This document shows, piece after piece, positions 1 through 8,211 of a stretch of 64,000 bases of DNA. The DNA lies in contig CBFDDF010000004.1 in the NCBI GenBank assembly GCA_965603495.1, forward strand, positions 124,001-188,000, read 5' to 3'. Under the pieces are notes generated by a model. The model was not told the origin of the DNA. It made no database searches and worked only from the letters and a program-made list of their open reading frames with translations. Each line of letters opens with the position of its first letter. The first letter of the stretch is position 1. The stretch is from Thiomicrorhabdus sp965603495 (GTDB lineage: Bacteria; Pseudomonadota; Gammaproteobacteria; Thiomicrospirales; Thiomicrospiraceae). The translations under genes and the position numbers were made by a program.

Positions 1-683
1 TCAGACTGGATATGTCAGAATTTATGGAAAAACATTCTGTGTCCCGTTTGGTCGGTGCGCCTCCAGGTTATGTGGGCTATGAGCAAGGTGGTTATTTAAC
101 CGAAGCGGTTCGTCGTAAGCCTTATTCAGTTATTTTATTAGATGAGGTCGAGAAGGCGCATCCTGATGTTTTCAATATTCTATTACAGGTGTTGGATGAT
201 GGTCGTCTAACAGATGGTCAGGGTAGAACAGTAGATTTTAAGAATACAGTGATTGTCATGACCTCTAATTTAGGTTCGCAAATCATCCAAGAGAAAACCG
301 GTAAAGCTTCTTATGAAGAGATGAAAGCCGATGTAATGGAAGTGGTTGGCGGACATTTTAGACCTGAGTTCATTAACCGTATTGATGATATTGTCGTTTT
401 CCATCCGTTAGATAAAGCCCAAATCCGCGCCATTACTGGGATTCAGTTGCAAAGCTTAAGAAGTCGTTTAATAGATTCTGATATTAGCTTGGAATTGGAT
501 AAGGCTGTTTTAGATGTGTTGGGCGAAGCAGGCTTTGATCCAGTATTTGGTGCAAGACCTTTAAAGCGCGTTATTCAACAACGTGTTGAAAATCCATTAG
601 CGCAGAAAATATTGAAGGGCGAATATCCATCTGGTTCAACGGTTCATGTCAGCATGCTGAATGATGAAATTCACTTCGCTTAA
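1..683 (+). CDS. clpB: ClpB disaggregase, C-terminal part (5' truncated by window)
   Basis: This is the last ~227 codons of the ClpB AAA+ chaperone, which works with DnaK to pull apart protein aggregates in the cytoplasm. The reading frame is open to the window edge (R-L-D precede the first ATG at 12), so the gene begins upstream. Visible parts of the second nucleotide-binding domain are the substrate pore loop GAPPGYVGYEQGG, the Walker B LLDEVEKAHPDV, the arginine-finger region FRPEFINRIDD and the sensor-2 motif GARPLKRVIQ. The C-terminus is intact and is followed by a strong terminator. The ClpB identity is clear; only the 5' part is unseen. Confidence 0.95.
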   Translation, partial: RLDMSEFMEKHSVSRLVGAPPGYVGYEQGGYLTEAVRRKPYSVILLDEVEKAHPDVFNILLQVLDDGRLTDGQGRTVDFKNTVIVMTSNLGSQIIQEKTGKASYEEMKADVMEVVGGHFRPEFINRIDDIVVFHPLDKAQIRAITGIQLQSLRSRLIDSDISLELDKAVLDVLGEAGFDPVFGARPLKRVIQQRVENPLAQKILKGEYPSGSTVHVSMLNDEIHFA

Positions 684-788
684 TTTGTTTAGTTTTGCTT
701 AATGTGAGTACTGTCATCTGATTACTGGTATAGATCTTTACCTTTGTGCGAGATTAGAAAAGGCTCTCATTTTTAAAAGATCCATTTT

Positions 789-825
789 AAAGCCACCGAT
801 TCCAAGAGGAATCGGTGGCTTTTTT
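789..825 (+). terminator. Rho-independent terminator after clpB
   Basis: A perfect 14-bp stem (AAGCCACCGATTCC paired with its complement) with an AAGA loop ends in a T run. It lies about 105 bases after the clpB stop codon. Confidence 0.9.
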
Positions 826-1336
826 GTAACGAATGCATACAGCGGCTGTTGTTGTATGGTGATTTTACGGATAAAGGTGGCTTTAAAGAATAGAAAATAT
901 CTCTCTTAAAAAGAGCGATTGAAGATTTTAAATTTTATTATGAGATCTCTGCACGTGACCATAATGTTTTTTAAATGAATTGAGTGAGCTTTATGGCCAG
1001 TCATAAGAGGCTGATAAGGGGGTAAAACAATTCTCTAGGTAAAAATAATTAGTTGATGTTGTTAAGCATGTATTCCAGTAAATATAATAGCGTATTACTA
1101 TTTTCTAATAAAAACAAACTCTATAGATACATAATTATACTGATTGGATGTGAGGTCGTAAAAACGTAATAATTGTCACTGAAGTTGAATTTAATCTCGA
1201 TTTCGTTGGGTTTTAAAGGTTCAGACCTACCCCTCACTCACCGCAGAGTGATTGAGAAAATTTTCATATTAATACATAAATATTAACGAATTCGATAAAT
1301 TAACTAATTATATCTTCAACAAACGAGGGTGTTTAA
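826..1336. other. AT-rich non-coding stretch before fccA
   Basis: About 510 bases hold no convincing gene. The stretch is AT-rich, with a small CACTC/GAGTG hairpin near 1230-1255. It must contain the fccAB promoter, but I could not fix a convincing -35/-10 pair. A GAGGGTG ribosome binding site sits just before the fccA ATG. Confidence 0.5.
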
Positions 1337-1645
1337 ATGCAGAAGTTTAAAAAATTAATTATTGTGGGTGCATTAATTACACTACCATCAGTTTCCTATT
1401 CAGTCGGTATCAGCAATGCTGAACTGTCAGCGACAACCTGCTTTATGTGTCATGGTCCTGAAGGAAAAAATGTTGGTGGCACAATTCCTCCATTGGCAGG
1501 TTATTCTGAATCAGTCATGGTTCAGCAGCTTAAAGCGTTTAAAAACGGTACACGTAAATCAACACTGATGCAACGTCATATGAAAGGTTATTCAGATACT
1601 GAAATCGAAGAAATAGCTAAATATTTCGATACATTGAAACCATAA
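1337..1645 (+). CDS. fccA: Flavocytochrome c, monohaem cytochrome subunit (FccA-like)
   Basis: This is a 102-residue secreted c-type cytochrome. Residues 1-22 form a Sec signal peptide. The haem site CFMCH is at C35, C38 and H39, and a methionine in the TLMQRHMKGYSD region is the likely second axial ligand. The fold is class I cytochrome c (the LAGY..S and EIEEIAKYF segments are typical). It lies 21 bases before the flavoprotein subunit, so the pair should be sulfide dehydrogenase, passing electrons from sulfide oxidation to the respiratory chain in the periplasm. The subunit has one haem; the Allochromatium type is dihaem and the Chlorobium type is monohaem. An ATG start with a GAGGGTG ribosome site fits. 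Confidence 0.85.
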   Translation: MQKFKKLIIVGALITLPSVSYSVGISNAELSATTCFMCHGPEGKNVGGTIPPLAGYSESVMVQQLKAFKNGTRKSTLMQRHMKGYSDTEIEEIAKYFDTLKP

Positions 1646-1666
1646 TTGAAGCCTTGGAGAATAAAT

Positions 1667-2983
1667 ATGAATAAAATAAATCGTAGAGCAGTTCTCAAAG
1701 CTGCAGCGGCCATAGGTGTTACTGTTCCTTTCATCTCTTCATTAACGGGGTGTGGAGGAAGTGAAGCTAAGTTACAAGCTAACCCAGCAGATGGTCAAAC
1801 ACGTGTTGTTGTCGTTGGGGGCGGTTTTGGTGGTGCAGCAACTGCTAAGTACTTAAAACGTTTTGATGCAAACATCGCGGTTACTTTGGTTGAACCAAAA
1901 GAAACTTACATGACTTGTCCTGGTAGTAATTGGTATTTAGCCGGTTTAACGGATGCAAAAAGCATTACGCATGATTATAAATTTTTAACAGAGAAGCATG
2001 GCGTCGACGTTATACATGATATGGTTACAGGTGTTGATACTAAGGCTAAAACCGTTACACTGGCGAATGGCTCAATACTAGGATATGACCGGTTAGTGGT
2101 TTCTCCAGGGATTGATTTTAAATATGAAATGATTGAAGGTTATTCTGCTGATGTGATTGATCAGGTTCCTCACGCATATCAAGCGGGCCCGCAGACAGAG
2201 ATTTTATATAAGCAGATTCGTGAAATGAAGCAAGGGGGTACTTTCGTTATCGCACCACCACCAAACCCATTCCGTTGTCCTCCAGGGCCATACGAGCGTG
2301 TGAGTATGGTGGCTGAGTATTTCAAAAAGCATAACCCTACGGCTAAGATCATGGTTATGGATTCTAAGGACAGTTTTTCTAAGCAAGGCTTATTCACGCA
2401 GGGCTGGAAGCAAAATTATGGCAACATGATTGAATGGATTCCTGCAATTGATGGTGGGGTTGTTACTAAGGTTGATATCGCGAGTAAAACGGTCTATTCA
2501 GAATATGGAACCATTAAAGCGGATGTTATTAACCTGATTCCTGCTCAAAAAGCCGGTAAGTTGGCCTTTACCTTAGGGCTTACAGATGAGTCTGGTTGGT
2601 GTCCTGTAAACCAAGAGACATTTGAATCTATGATTCACCGTGGTATTCATGTTATTGGAGATGCGTCGATTGCAGGTAAAATGCCTAAGTCGGGTCATTC
2701 TGCTGCTAGTCAAGGTAAGATGTGTGCAGCCGCAATCGTTTCTCAGGTTCATAACTGGGCAATGCCTCGTCCTAAAAATACCAATACTTGCTACAGCTTA
2801 GTTGCTGCAGACTACGGCATTAGTGTTGTAGCAGTTTACGAGATGCAAGATGGTGTGATTGGTAGTGTGGAAGGTTCTGGTGGTTTGAGTCCAAGTGATG
2901 CTGATGCAGCTTATCGAAAAATGGAAGCAGACTATGCGCGTGGTTGGTATAAGAGTATAACGACAGACATTTGGCATAGTTAA
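1667..2983 (+). CDS. fccB: Flavocytochrome c sulfide dehydrogenase, flavin subunit
   Basis: This 438-residue periplasmic flavoprotein oxidises sulfide to sulfur and passes electrons to FccA. The start at ATG 1667 is chosen over an upstream TTG at 1646 because GGAG lies 7 bases before it and the product then begins with a twin-arginine signal (NRRAVLK, residues 5-11). The LTGC sequence at residues 26-29 could also be a lipobox. An FAD-binding GGGFGG follows at 51-56. C84 in MTCPGSN aligns by recall with the covalent-FAD cysteine of Allochromatium FccB, and C204 (FRCPPGPYER) with C312 (WCPV) align with its redox disulfide. All key cysteines are therefore present. A Tat leader suits a protein exported with its flavin bound. 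Confidence 0.93.
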   Translation: MNKINRRAVLKAAAAIGVTVPFISSLTGCGGSEAKLQANPADGQTRVVVVGGGFGGAATAKYLKRFDANIAVTLVEPKETYMTCPGSNWYLAGLTDAKSITHDYKFLTEKHGVDVIHDMVTGVDTKAKTVTLANGSILGYDRLVVSPGIDFKYEMIEGYSADVIDQVPHAYQAGPQTEILYKQIREMKQGGTFVIAPPPNPFRCPPGPYERVSMVAEYFKKHNPTAKIMVMDSKDSFSKQGLFTQGWKQNYGNMIEWIPAIDGGVVTKVDIASKTVYSEYGTIKADVINLIPAQKAGKLAFTLGLTDESGWCPVNQETFESMIHRGIHVIGDASIAGKMPKSGHSAASQGKMCAAAIVSQVHNWAMPRPKNTNTCYSLVAADYGISVVAVYEMQDGVIGSVEGSGGLSPSDADAAYRKMEADYARGWYKSITTDIWHS

Positions 2984-3013
2984 TTAACTTAGGTTAACTA
3001 ACTTGGCAAATTC

Positions 3014-3050
3014 AAAGCCCCTTTAATATAAGCATTAGAGGGGCTTTTTT
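3014..3050 (+). terminator. Terminator after fccB
   Basis: The inverted repeat AAAGCCCCT/AGGGGCTTT with an AT-rich loop is followed by six T, about 30 bases after the fccB stop. Confidence 0.85.
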
Positions 3051-3112
3051 GTATCTGTGGTTACCAATGCAATTGGATTGATGTAGATAAACTAGAATAG
3101 GCAAGCGGTAAA

Positions 3113-3382
3113 TTATTCGTCTATAGTCTCAACTTTCCTGATTTTTTTATAAGCCTTTTTCACGGCTTTAGAAACGCGTCGTTCAACTTCAATATGCTCC
3201 TCGGTAGACATGTAGAATGACATATCAATATCGTAGCGAATATATCTAGGAGCAATACGGTTTAAAGCGATACAAGCCATATCTGCTAAAGTATTTTCGT
3301 CATCAACTATGTCTGCATAGTTTTCTTTAATTTCATTAAAAACCAATCGTTCATAATAGTTGTGCACAGTATCCATCGACAT
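3113..3382 (-). CDS. ComFB family protein (late competence / cyclic dinucleotide-type regulator)
   Basis: This 89-residue cytoplasmic protein matches the ComFB family: an N-terminal N-YYERLV segment, then DMACIALNRIAPRYIRYD (residues 33-50), the family's signature ALN-x-L/I-P-P/R-x-Y block. ComFB was named from a Bacillus competence operon, and cyanobacterial members have been described as cyclic dinucleotide receptors, so a signalling role in surface structures or uptake is possible but not shown here. GGAG lies 5 bases before the first ATG; a second ATG two codons later is less well spaced. It stands alone, downstream of the purD terminator. There are no membrane segments. Confidence 0.75.
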   Translation of the reverse strand: MSMDTVHNYYERLVFNEIKENYADIVDDENTLADMACIALNRIAPRYIRYDIDMSFYMSTEEHIEVERRVSKAVKKAYKKIRKVETIDE

Positions 3383-3454
3383 AGTTGCTCCAATACGTAA
3401 GTAGACTTAATTTAAAGTCTTACTATACCGCAGATTGTTCGATAAAAAAAGAGA

Positions 3455-3495
3455 CAAAAAAAAACACCCAAACGGCTTAACCGCAGGGTGTTTTA
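3455..3495 (-). terminator. Terminator after purD (minus strand)
   Basis: On the minus strand an AAACACCCTGCGG...GTTTGGGTGTTT stem runs into a long T tract, about 55 bases past the purD stop. Confidence 0.85.
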
Positions 3496-3550
3496 TAGGT
3501 GCTTTTTTAAGTGCTCTAAGACACTTGTGAAACCTCAAGGGTTTAAAGAA

Positions 3551-4837
3551 TTACTTCTCTCTTGAAACGGCGCGATGTCCAATATCATCACGGAAATATG
3601 CTTGTTCCCAAGTTACCAGGGCAAGACCTTCGTAGGCACGTTTTTGAGCAGCAGTGACATTCTCACCTAAAGCGGTGACGCAGAGTACACGACCGCCCGT
3701 GGTAATGACTTCCCCTTTGTCATTCAGACTGGTGCCGGCATGGAATACTTTTAAATCCGGCGCATCAGCTTTATCTAAGCCTGAGATAACATCTCCTTTA
3801 CGATATTCGTCAGGATAACCACCCGCAGCCATCACCACGCCTAAAGCCGCTCGAGTATCCCATTTTGCTGTAACGGTATCTAATTTACCGTCAATCGCGG
3901 CTAAACAAAGCATCGCTAAATCAGATTGTAAACGCATCATAATGGGTTGAGTTTCAGGGTCACCGAAACGACAGTTAAATTCAAGCACTTTTGGGATGCC
4001 ATTATGGTCAATCATGACACCGGCATATAGAAAACCAGTATAAGGTAGACCATCTTTCGCCATGCCTTCAATGGTTGGTACGATGACTTCTTTCATAATG
4101 CGATTATGAATTTCACGCGTGACGACTGGCGCAGGTGTATAAGCACCCATGCCACCCGTGTTAGGTCCAGTGTCGCCATTATTACGTGCTTTATGATCTT
4201 GCGAGGTTGCCATAGGCAGAATGTTTTTACCATCTGCCATCACGATAAAACTGGCTTCTTCACCAACTAAAAATTCTTCGATAACCACACGTGAACCGGC
4301 ATCTCCAAACTTATTGCCGGCTAACATGTCAGTCACAGCGTCTTTAGCTTCTTGCATGGTATCTGCAAGAATAACGCCTTTACCAGCCGCTAAGCCATCC
4401 GCTTTAATCACAATCGGTACGCCAACTTTATCTAAATAAGCGTGTGCCGGAGCGATTTCAGTGAAGACATCATAAGCCGCTGTTGGAATGTTGTGCTTGG
4501 CTAAAAAGTCTTTAGAGAACGCTTTGGATCCTTCAAGTTGTGCGGCATCTTTATCAGGGCCAAAACACTTTAAGCCTGCGGCTCTAAAGTCATTGACCAC
4601 GCCCAGCACTAAAGGAACTTCTGGGCCAACAATCGTTAAGTCGATATTGTTCTCAGTTGCAAAAGCGACCAGGCCTGGTAGGTCATCAGCCGCAATATCG
4701 ACGTTAGTTAAGTTAGCTTCAAGTGCCGTACCGGCATTGCCTGGGGCTACAAATACTTGTGAAACGTCGTCAGACTGAGCTGTTTTCCAAGCCAAGGCAT
4801 GCTCACGACCGCCACCACCAATAATTAATACTTTCAT
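3551..4837 (-). CDS. purD: Phosphoribosylamine-glycine ligase (GAR synthetase)
   Basis: PurD joins glycine to 5-phosphoribosylamine with ATP, the second step of purine synthesis. The 428-residue length is standard. It begins MKVLIIGGGGREHALAWK, the family's N-terminal nucleotide-fold signature. ATP-grasp features follow: IKADGLAAGKGV (about 145-156), VVIEEFLVGEEASF (184-197) and, near 285-292, EFNCRFGDPE with the metal-binding residues. It is the last gene of a minus-strand block, after purH, but a 320-base gap with two palindromic elements separates them. One perfect ACCAGGCCTGGT palindrome lies inside the coding region, encoding part of LPGLV. Confidence 0.97.
   Translation of the reverse strand: MKVLIIGGGGREHALAWKTAQSDDVSQVFVAPGNAGTALEANLTNVDIAADDLPGLVAFATENNIDLTIVGPEVPLVLGVVNDFRAAGLKCFGPDKDAAQLEGSKAFSKDFLAKHNIPTAAYDVFTEIAPAHAYLDKVGVPIVIKADGLAAGKGVILADTMQEAKDAVTDMLAGNKFGDAGSRVVIEEFLVGEEASFIVMADGKNILPMATSQDHKARNNGDTGPNTGGMGAYTPAPVVTREIHNRIMKEVIVPTIEGMAKDGLPYTGFLYAGVMIDHNGIPKVLEFNCRFGDPETQPIMMRLQSDLAMLCLAAIDGKLDTVTAKWDTRAALGVVMAAGGYPDEYRKGDVISGLDKADAPDLKVFHAGTSLNDKGEVITTGGRVLCVTALGENVTAAQKRAYEGLALVTWEQAYFRDDIGHRAVSREK
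4668..4679. repeat. ACCAGGCCTGGT palindrome, copy inside purD
   Basis: A perfect 12-base copy of the palindrome found repeatedly in this window; here it is read as coding sequence (P-G-L). Confidence 0.8.
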
Positions 4838-4863
4838 GGTAAATTTCTCTTTCTATATTGGGA

Positions 4864-4980
4864 TAACACTTTAGCTTATTTCTAAATCCGCCTAGCCTGC
4901 GTTCAAAAATGGTCACTTACACTTGTAAGTTCACATTTTTTGCCTTGCCTAAACGAATTTATAAATAACCTAAAGCATTA
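4864..4980 (-). repeat. ~117-bp imperfect palindrome, element A
   Basis: Outer arms of about 37 bases (AACACTTTAGCTTATTTC... against its partner ending at 4980) match at roughly three of four positions. The inner part pairs AAAAATGGTCACTTAC with GTAAGTTCACATTTTT. Read on the minus strand the core is CAAGGC, then a TACAAGTGTAAGTGACCAT centre, then AACGC, the same plan as element B. It resembles a MITE- or REP-like structured repeat; no open reading frame is inside. Confidence 0.75.
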
Positions 4981-5033
4981 TTAAAATTAGTGTATTAAAT
5001 CTGATCTATTCAATAACAAATACAAAAAACTAG

Positions 5034-5150
5034 GAAGGAGCGTTTTGCTCAATTTCAAGGCGGGTAAAAGAACCGACGCGGAGCGTACATTAAGTACGTG
5101 AGCATCGGAAGCTTTTACCCAACGCTGAAATTGAGTAAATAAGCCCTTCC
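5034..5150 (+). repeat. ~117-bp imperfect palindrome, element B
   Basis: The arms contain GGAAGG, CTCAATTTCA and GGGTAAAAG, each matched by a complement on the other side. The centre GTACATTAAGTACGTGAGCAT is flanked by CAAGGC and AACGC, as in element A but in the opposite orientation. It ends 9 bases before the purH stop codon. Confidence 0.75.
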
Positions 5151-5158
5151 GGAAAGGC

Positions 5159-6721
5159 TTAGTGCTTGAAGTGTCTCATACCTGTAAACACCATTGCTAT
5201 ACCGTGTTCATTTGCAGCGTCAATGACTTCTTGATCACGCATGGAACCCCCTGGATGAATCACCGCTGTAATGCCTGCTTCTGCTGCAGCGTCAATGCCA
5301 TCACGGAATGGAAAGAATGCATCAGAAGCCATGACAGAACCAGGCACTTCTAATCCTTCGTCAGCCGCTTTAATGCCGGCAATCTTCGCGGAGTAAACTC
5401 GGCTCATTTGACCTGCGCCTACCCCAATCGTCATGCCATCTTTAACGTAAACAATTGCATTGGATTTAACATATTTAGCAACTTTCCAGGCAAATAACAA
5501 ATCAGCCATCTGCTTATCTGTCGGAGCAAGTTTCGTCACAACGGTTAAGTCATCAGCCGTGACCGAACCTAAGTCACGGTCTTGCACTAATAAACCACCC
5601 GTGACACGCTTGTAGTCATAAGCAGGTTGTTGACCCGCTAGCTCGCCACAGGCGAGTAAGCGTAGGTTTTTCTTGGCTTCAATAATCGCTTGCGCTTCTG
5701 CGGTCACAGACGGGGCAATAATCACTTCAACAAACTGACGATCAACAATCGCTTGAGCCGTTGCAGCATCTAACTCGCGGTTGAACGCAATAATGCCACC
5801 AAATGCAGAGGTAGGGTCTGTTTTGTATGCGCGATCATAAGCTTCGAACAGACTTGAGCCAATCGAAACACCACAAGGGTTAGCGTGTTTAACGATGACA
5901 CAAGCAATTTCATCAAAGGTCTTAACCAACTCAAGTGCAGCATCGGTATCCGCGATGTTGTTAAAAGATAGGGCTTTACCTTGAAGCTGTGTTGCCGTCG
6001 AAATAGAGGCTTCATTCTGATCACGCTCTGTATAGAAAGCAGCTTTTTGATGTGGGTTTTCACCATAGCGCATAGACTGCTTTTTAACAAACTGTGTGCT
6101 GTAGGTACGTGGGAAAGCATCATTTTCTTCGGTGCTAAACATGGTGCCGAAATAGTTGGCGATGGCGCCATCATAACGTGCGGTCTGTTCAAAAGTCTTA
6201 ATCGACAGATCAAAACGCGTGGCGTGTGAAAGCTGACCATTATTGTCAGTCATTTCAGCCAAGATCCGTGCGTAGTCCATCGGGTCTGTTAGCACAGCAA
6301 CGTCTTTATGGTTCTTAGCTGCCGAACGCAACATAGTTGGTCCGCCGATATCGATATTTTCTACCGCATCTTCTAAAGAACAGTCCGCTTTTGCGACAGT
6401 CGCCTCAAATGGATAAAGGTTGACCACGACCATATCGATTGCATCGATACCGTGTTCAGCCATAATTGCATCATCTGTTCCACGACGACCTAAAAGACCA
6501 CCATGAATTTTAGGATGTAGCGTTTTAACACGACCATCCATCATTTCAGGGAAACCAGTGTATTCAGATACTTCTGTCACAGCCAGGCCTGCTTCTGACA
6601 GTACTTTATAAGTACCACCTGTTGAAAGAATGGCAACATTCATTGCAATTAATGATTCAGCAAACTCTAAAATGCCGGTTTTGTCTGAAACGCTAATCAA
6701 TGCGCGACGTACTGGTTTCAT
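5159..6721 (-). CDS. purH: Bifunctional AICAR transformylase / IMP cyclohydrolase
   Basis: PurH performs the last two steps of IMP synthesis: formyl transfer to AICAR, then ring closure. The 520 residues match the family. The N-terminal MGS-like cyclohydrolase domain (1-~150) starts RRALISVSDKTGILEFA and includes the GRVKTLHPKIHGG motif. The transformylase domain follows, with RYGENPHQ, the catalytic KHANPCG (about 261-267) and the C-terminal SDAFFPFRDGID. It follows fis in the prmA-dusB-fis-purH order. The start has a GGAG-like sequence (TTTTTTGGAGATAG) just upstream on the minus strand. Confidence 0.97.
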   Translation of the reverse strand: MKPVRRALISVSDKTGILEFAESLIAMNVAILSTGGTYKVLSEAGLAVTEVSEYTGFPEMMDGRVKTLHPKIHGGLLGRRGTDDAIMAEHGIDAIDMVVVNLYPFEATVAKADCSLEDAVENIDIGGPTMLRSAAKNHKDVAVLTDPMDYARILAEMTDNNGQLSHATRFDLSIKTFEQTARYDGAIANYFGTMFSTEENDAFPRTYSTQFVKKQSMRYGENPHQKAAFYTERDQNEASISTATQLQGKALSFNNIADTDAALELVKTFDEIACVIVKHANPCGVSIGSSLFEAYDRAYKTDPTSAFGGIIAFNRELDAATAQAIVDRQFVEVIIAPSVTAEAQAIIEAKKNLRLLACGELAGQQPAYDYKRVTGGLLVQDRDLGSVTADDLTVVTKLAPTDKQMADLLFAWKVAKYVKSNAIVYVKDGMTIGVGAGQMSRVYSAKIAGIKAADEGLEVPGSVMASDAFFPFRDGIDAAAEAGITAVIHPGGSMRDQEVIDAANEHGIAMVFTGMRHFKH

Positions 6722-6807
6722 GAAACTATCTCCAAAAAATTAAATCTATAAAAAGGATTCTAATCGCTTTAGTAAGCCACTAGTTAAAATAGGGGGTGTT
6801 ATTTGGA

Positions 6808-7062
6808 CTAAATTAACTGATATTTTTGCATCTTTTTTCTTAGGGTATTGCGGTTGATGCCTAAGATGAGCGCGGTTTGAGTTTGATTATTTTCTGTTTT
6901 AGCTAAAACAAACTCGAGCATCGGTTTTTCAACCTGCTGTATGACCATTTCGTATAGATCACTGGTGGTCTGTTCCTGAAGCGTGTCAAAATAAACCTGA
7001 AGGGTTTGGGTGACTTGTGTGCTCAGTGAGAGTGATGTTTTTTCGACAACAGGTTTGCTCAT
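6808..7062 (-). CDS. fis: DNA-binding protein Fis
   Basis: Fis is a small nucleoid protein that bends DNA and activates rRNA and tRNA promoters. This 84-residue protein is slightly shorter than E. coli Fis (98). The C-terminal helix-turn-helix is clear: ALILGINRNTLRKKMQKYQL (residues 64-83). The central dimer helices (about 36-60) contain MVIQQVEKPMLEFVL. It lies 80 bases after dusB, the usual dusB-fis operon of Gammaproteobacteria. Confidence 0.95.
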   Translation of the reverse strand: MSKPVVEKTSLSLSTQVTQTLQVYFDTLQEQTTSDLYEMVIQQVEKPMLEFVLAKTENNQTQTALILGINRNTLRKKMQKYQLI

Positions 7063-7142
7063 AAAATAATCAATTCAATCTATTTATTTAGTTAATTTTT
7101 AATATTAGACAGTGTCTAACAAAGTTGTGACTCTGAAAGTCA

Positions 7143-8120
7143 TTAAGGTTTGCTTAGCAATGGCTCAAAAAAACGTTCAATTACTGCAATCTGCGCTTCT
7201 GGTGTTTGCAGTTGGTTGAACTGTTTACGTAAGTTCTGGCCATCTGGTAGGTGTTGTCCATACCAGCCAATGTGCTTACGGGCTATTCTTACACCGAGCA
7301 ACTCGCCATATAAGCCATGTAGAGCCGAAACGTGTTGAATGATGGTCTGATAAAACTCGTCAAACGTTGGCTCAGCAAATTTACTACCGGTTTTAAGGTA
7401 ATGATTTATCTCACGAAAGATCCAAGGGTAGCCTTGGGAGGCTCTGCCAATCATAATGCCATCAACGGCCGTATATTTTAATACAAATTCGGCTTGTTCG
7501 GGGGTGCAAATATCACCATTTGCAATCACAGGGATGTTGATTGCCTGTTTAACGGCTTTGATGGTGTCATATTCTGCTAAACCACTAAACTTGTCTTCTC
7601 GAGTTCTGCCGTGAATGGTGATGGCTTGCAGGCCTTGTTGTTGAGCAATTTGTGCGATTTGTAAGGCGTTGCGGTTCTCAGCATCGGTGCCTGTACGGGT
7701 TTTGACGGTAACGGGGACATTAACGGCGGAGACAACCGCTGCAAAAATGTCTGTCACACGACCAGGATCAGCCATTAAGGCAGAACCTGCTGCCACACTA
7801 CAGACTTTCTTAGCGGGACAGCCCATATTTAAATCGATTATTTGTGCGCCTAGCGAGACCTGCCAAGCAGCGGCTTCTGCGAGTTCATCCGGATCTGTAC
7901 CAATTAATTGAATGGCACGAGGTTCTGGGTCGCTTAGATTAGCCTGGCGGGTGGAAGATTTTTTAGATTCCCATAACTGTTTTTTAGACGCCACCATTTC
8001 TGCCAGTGTGTAACAGGCGCCATTTTGTCGACAAATTTCTCTGAAAACAGAATCGGTAATGCCAGCCATTGGGGCAAGCACGATATTGTGTTCAAAAATG
8101 TGGGAGCCAATCTGCAACAT
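7143..8120 (-). CDS. dusB: tRNA-dihydrouridine synthase B
   Basis: DusB reduces specific uridines in the D-loop of tRNA using FMN and NADPH. The 325-residue protein shows the FMN barrel start LAPMAGITDSVFR (about 16-28), the NMGCPAKKVC motif with the catalytic cysteine (about 98-107), and the FMN-phosphate segment NGDI...DGIMIGRASQG (about 199-230). A perfect 18-base palindrome containing ACCAGGCCTGGT lies 23 bases upstream of its start, between it and prmA. Confidence 0.96.
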   Translation of the reverse strand: MLQIGSHIFEHNIVLAPMAGITDSVFREICRQNGACYTLAEMVASKKQLWESKKSSTRQANLSDPEPRAIQLIGTDPDELAEAAAWQVSLGAQIIDLNMGCPAKKVCSVAAGSALMADPGRVTDIFAAVVSAVNVPVTVKTRTGTDAENRNALQIAQIAQQQGLQAITIHGRTREDKFSGLAEYDTIKAVKQAINIPVIANGDICTPEQAEFVLKYTAVDGIMIGRASQGYPWIFREINHYLKTGSKFAEPTFDEFYQTIIQHVSALHGLYGELLGVRIARKHIGWYGQHLPDGQNLRKQFNQLQTPEAQIAVIERFFEPLLSKP

Positions 8121-8142
8121 GTTTTAAACACGAGTCTTTAAA

Positions 8143-8160
8143 CTTACCAGGCCTGGTAAG
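8143..8160. repeat. 18-bp perfect palindrome (ACCAGGCCTGGT family)
   Basis: CTTACCAGGCCTGGTAAG is fully self-complementary. It lies in the short gap between prmA and dusB and is the longest perfect member seen. Confidence 0.85.
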
Positions 8161-8211
8161 TTTAATTTAGAAGCGTTTAAAAGTAGTTTGAGCGTTTTTC
8201 TGTTAAGCATA

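Larger units (their letters stand above)
4838..5158. other. purH-purD intergenic region with two palindromic elements
   Basis: The 321-base gap holds no gene. It is nearly filled by two ~117-base imperfect palindromes (4864-4980 and 5034-5150) separated by about 53 AT-rich bases. Confidence 0.85.
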
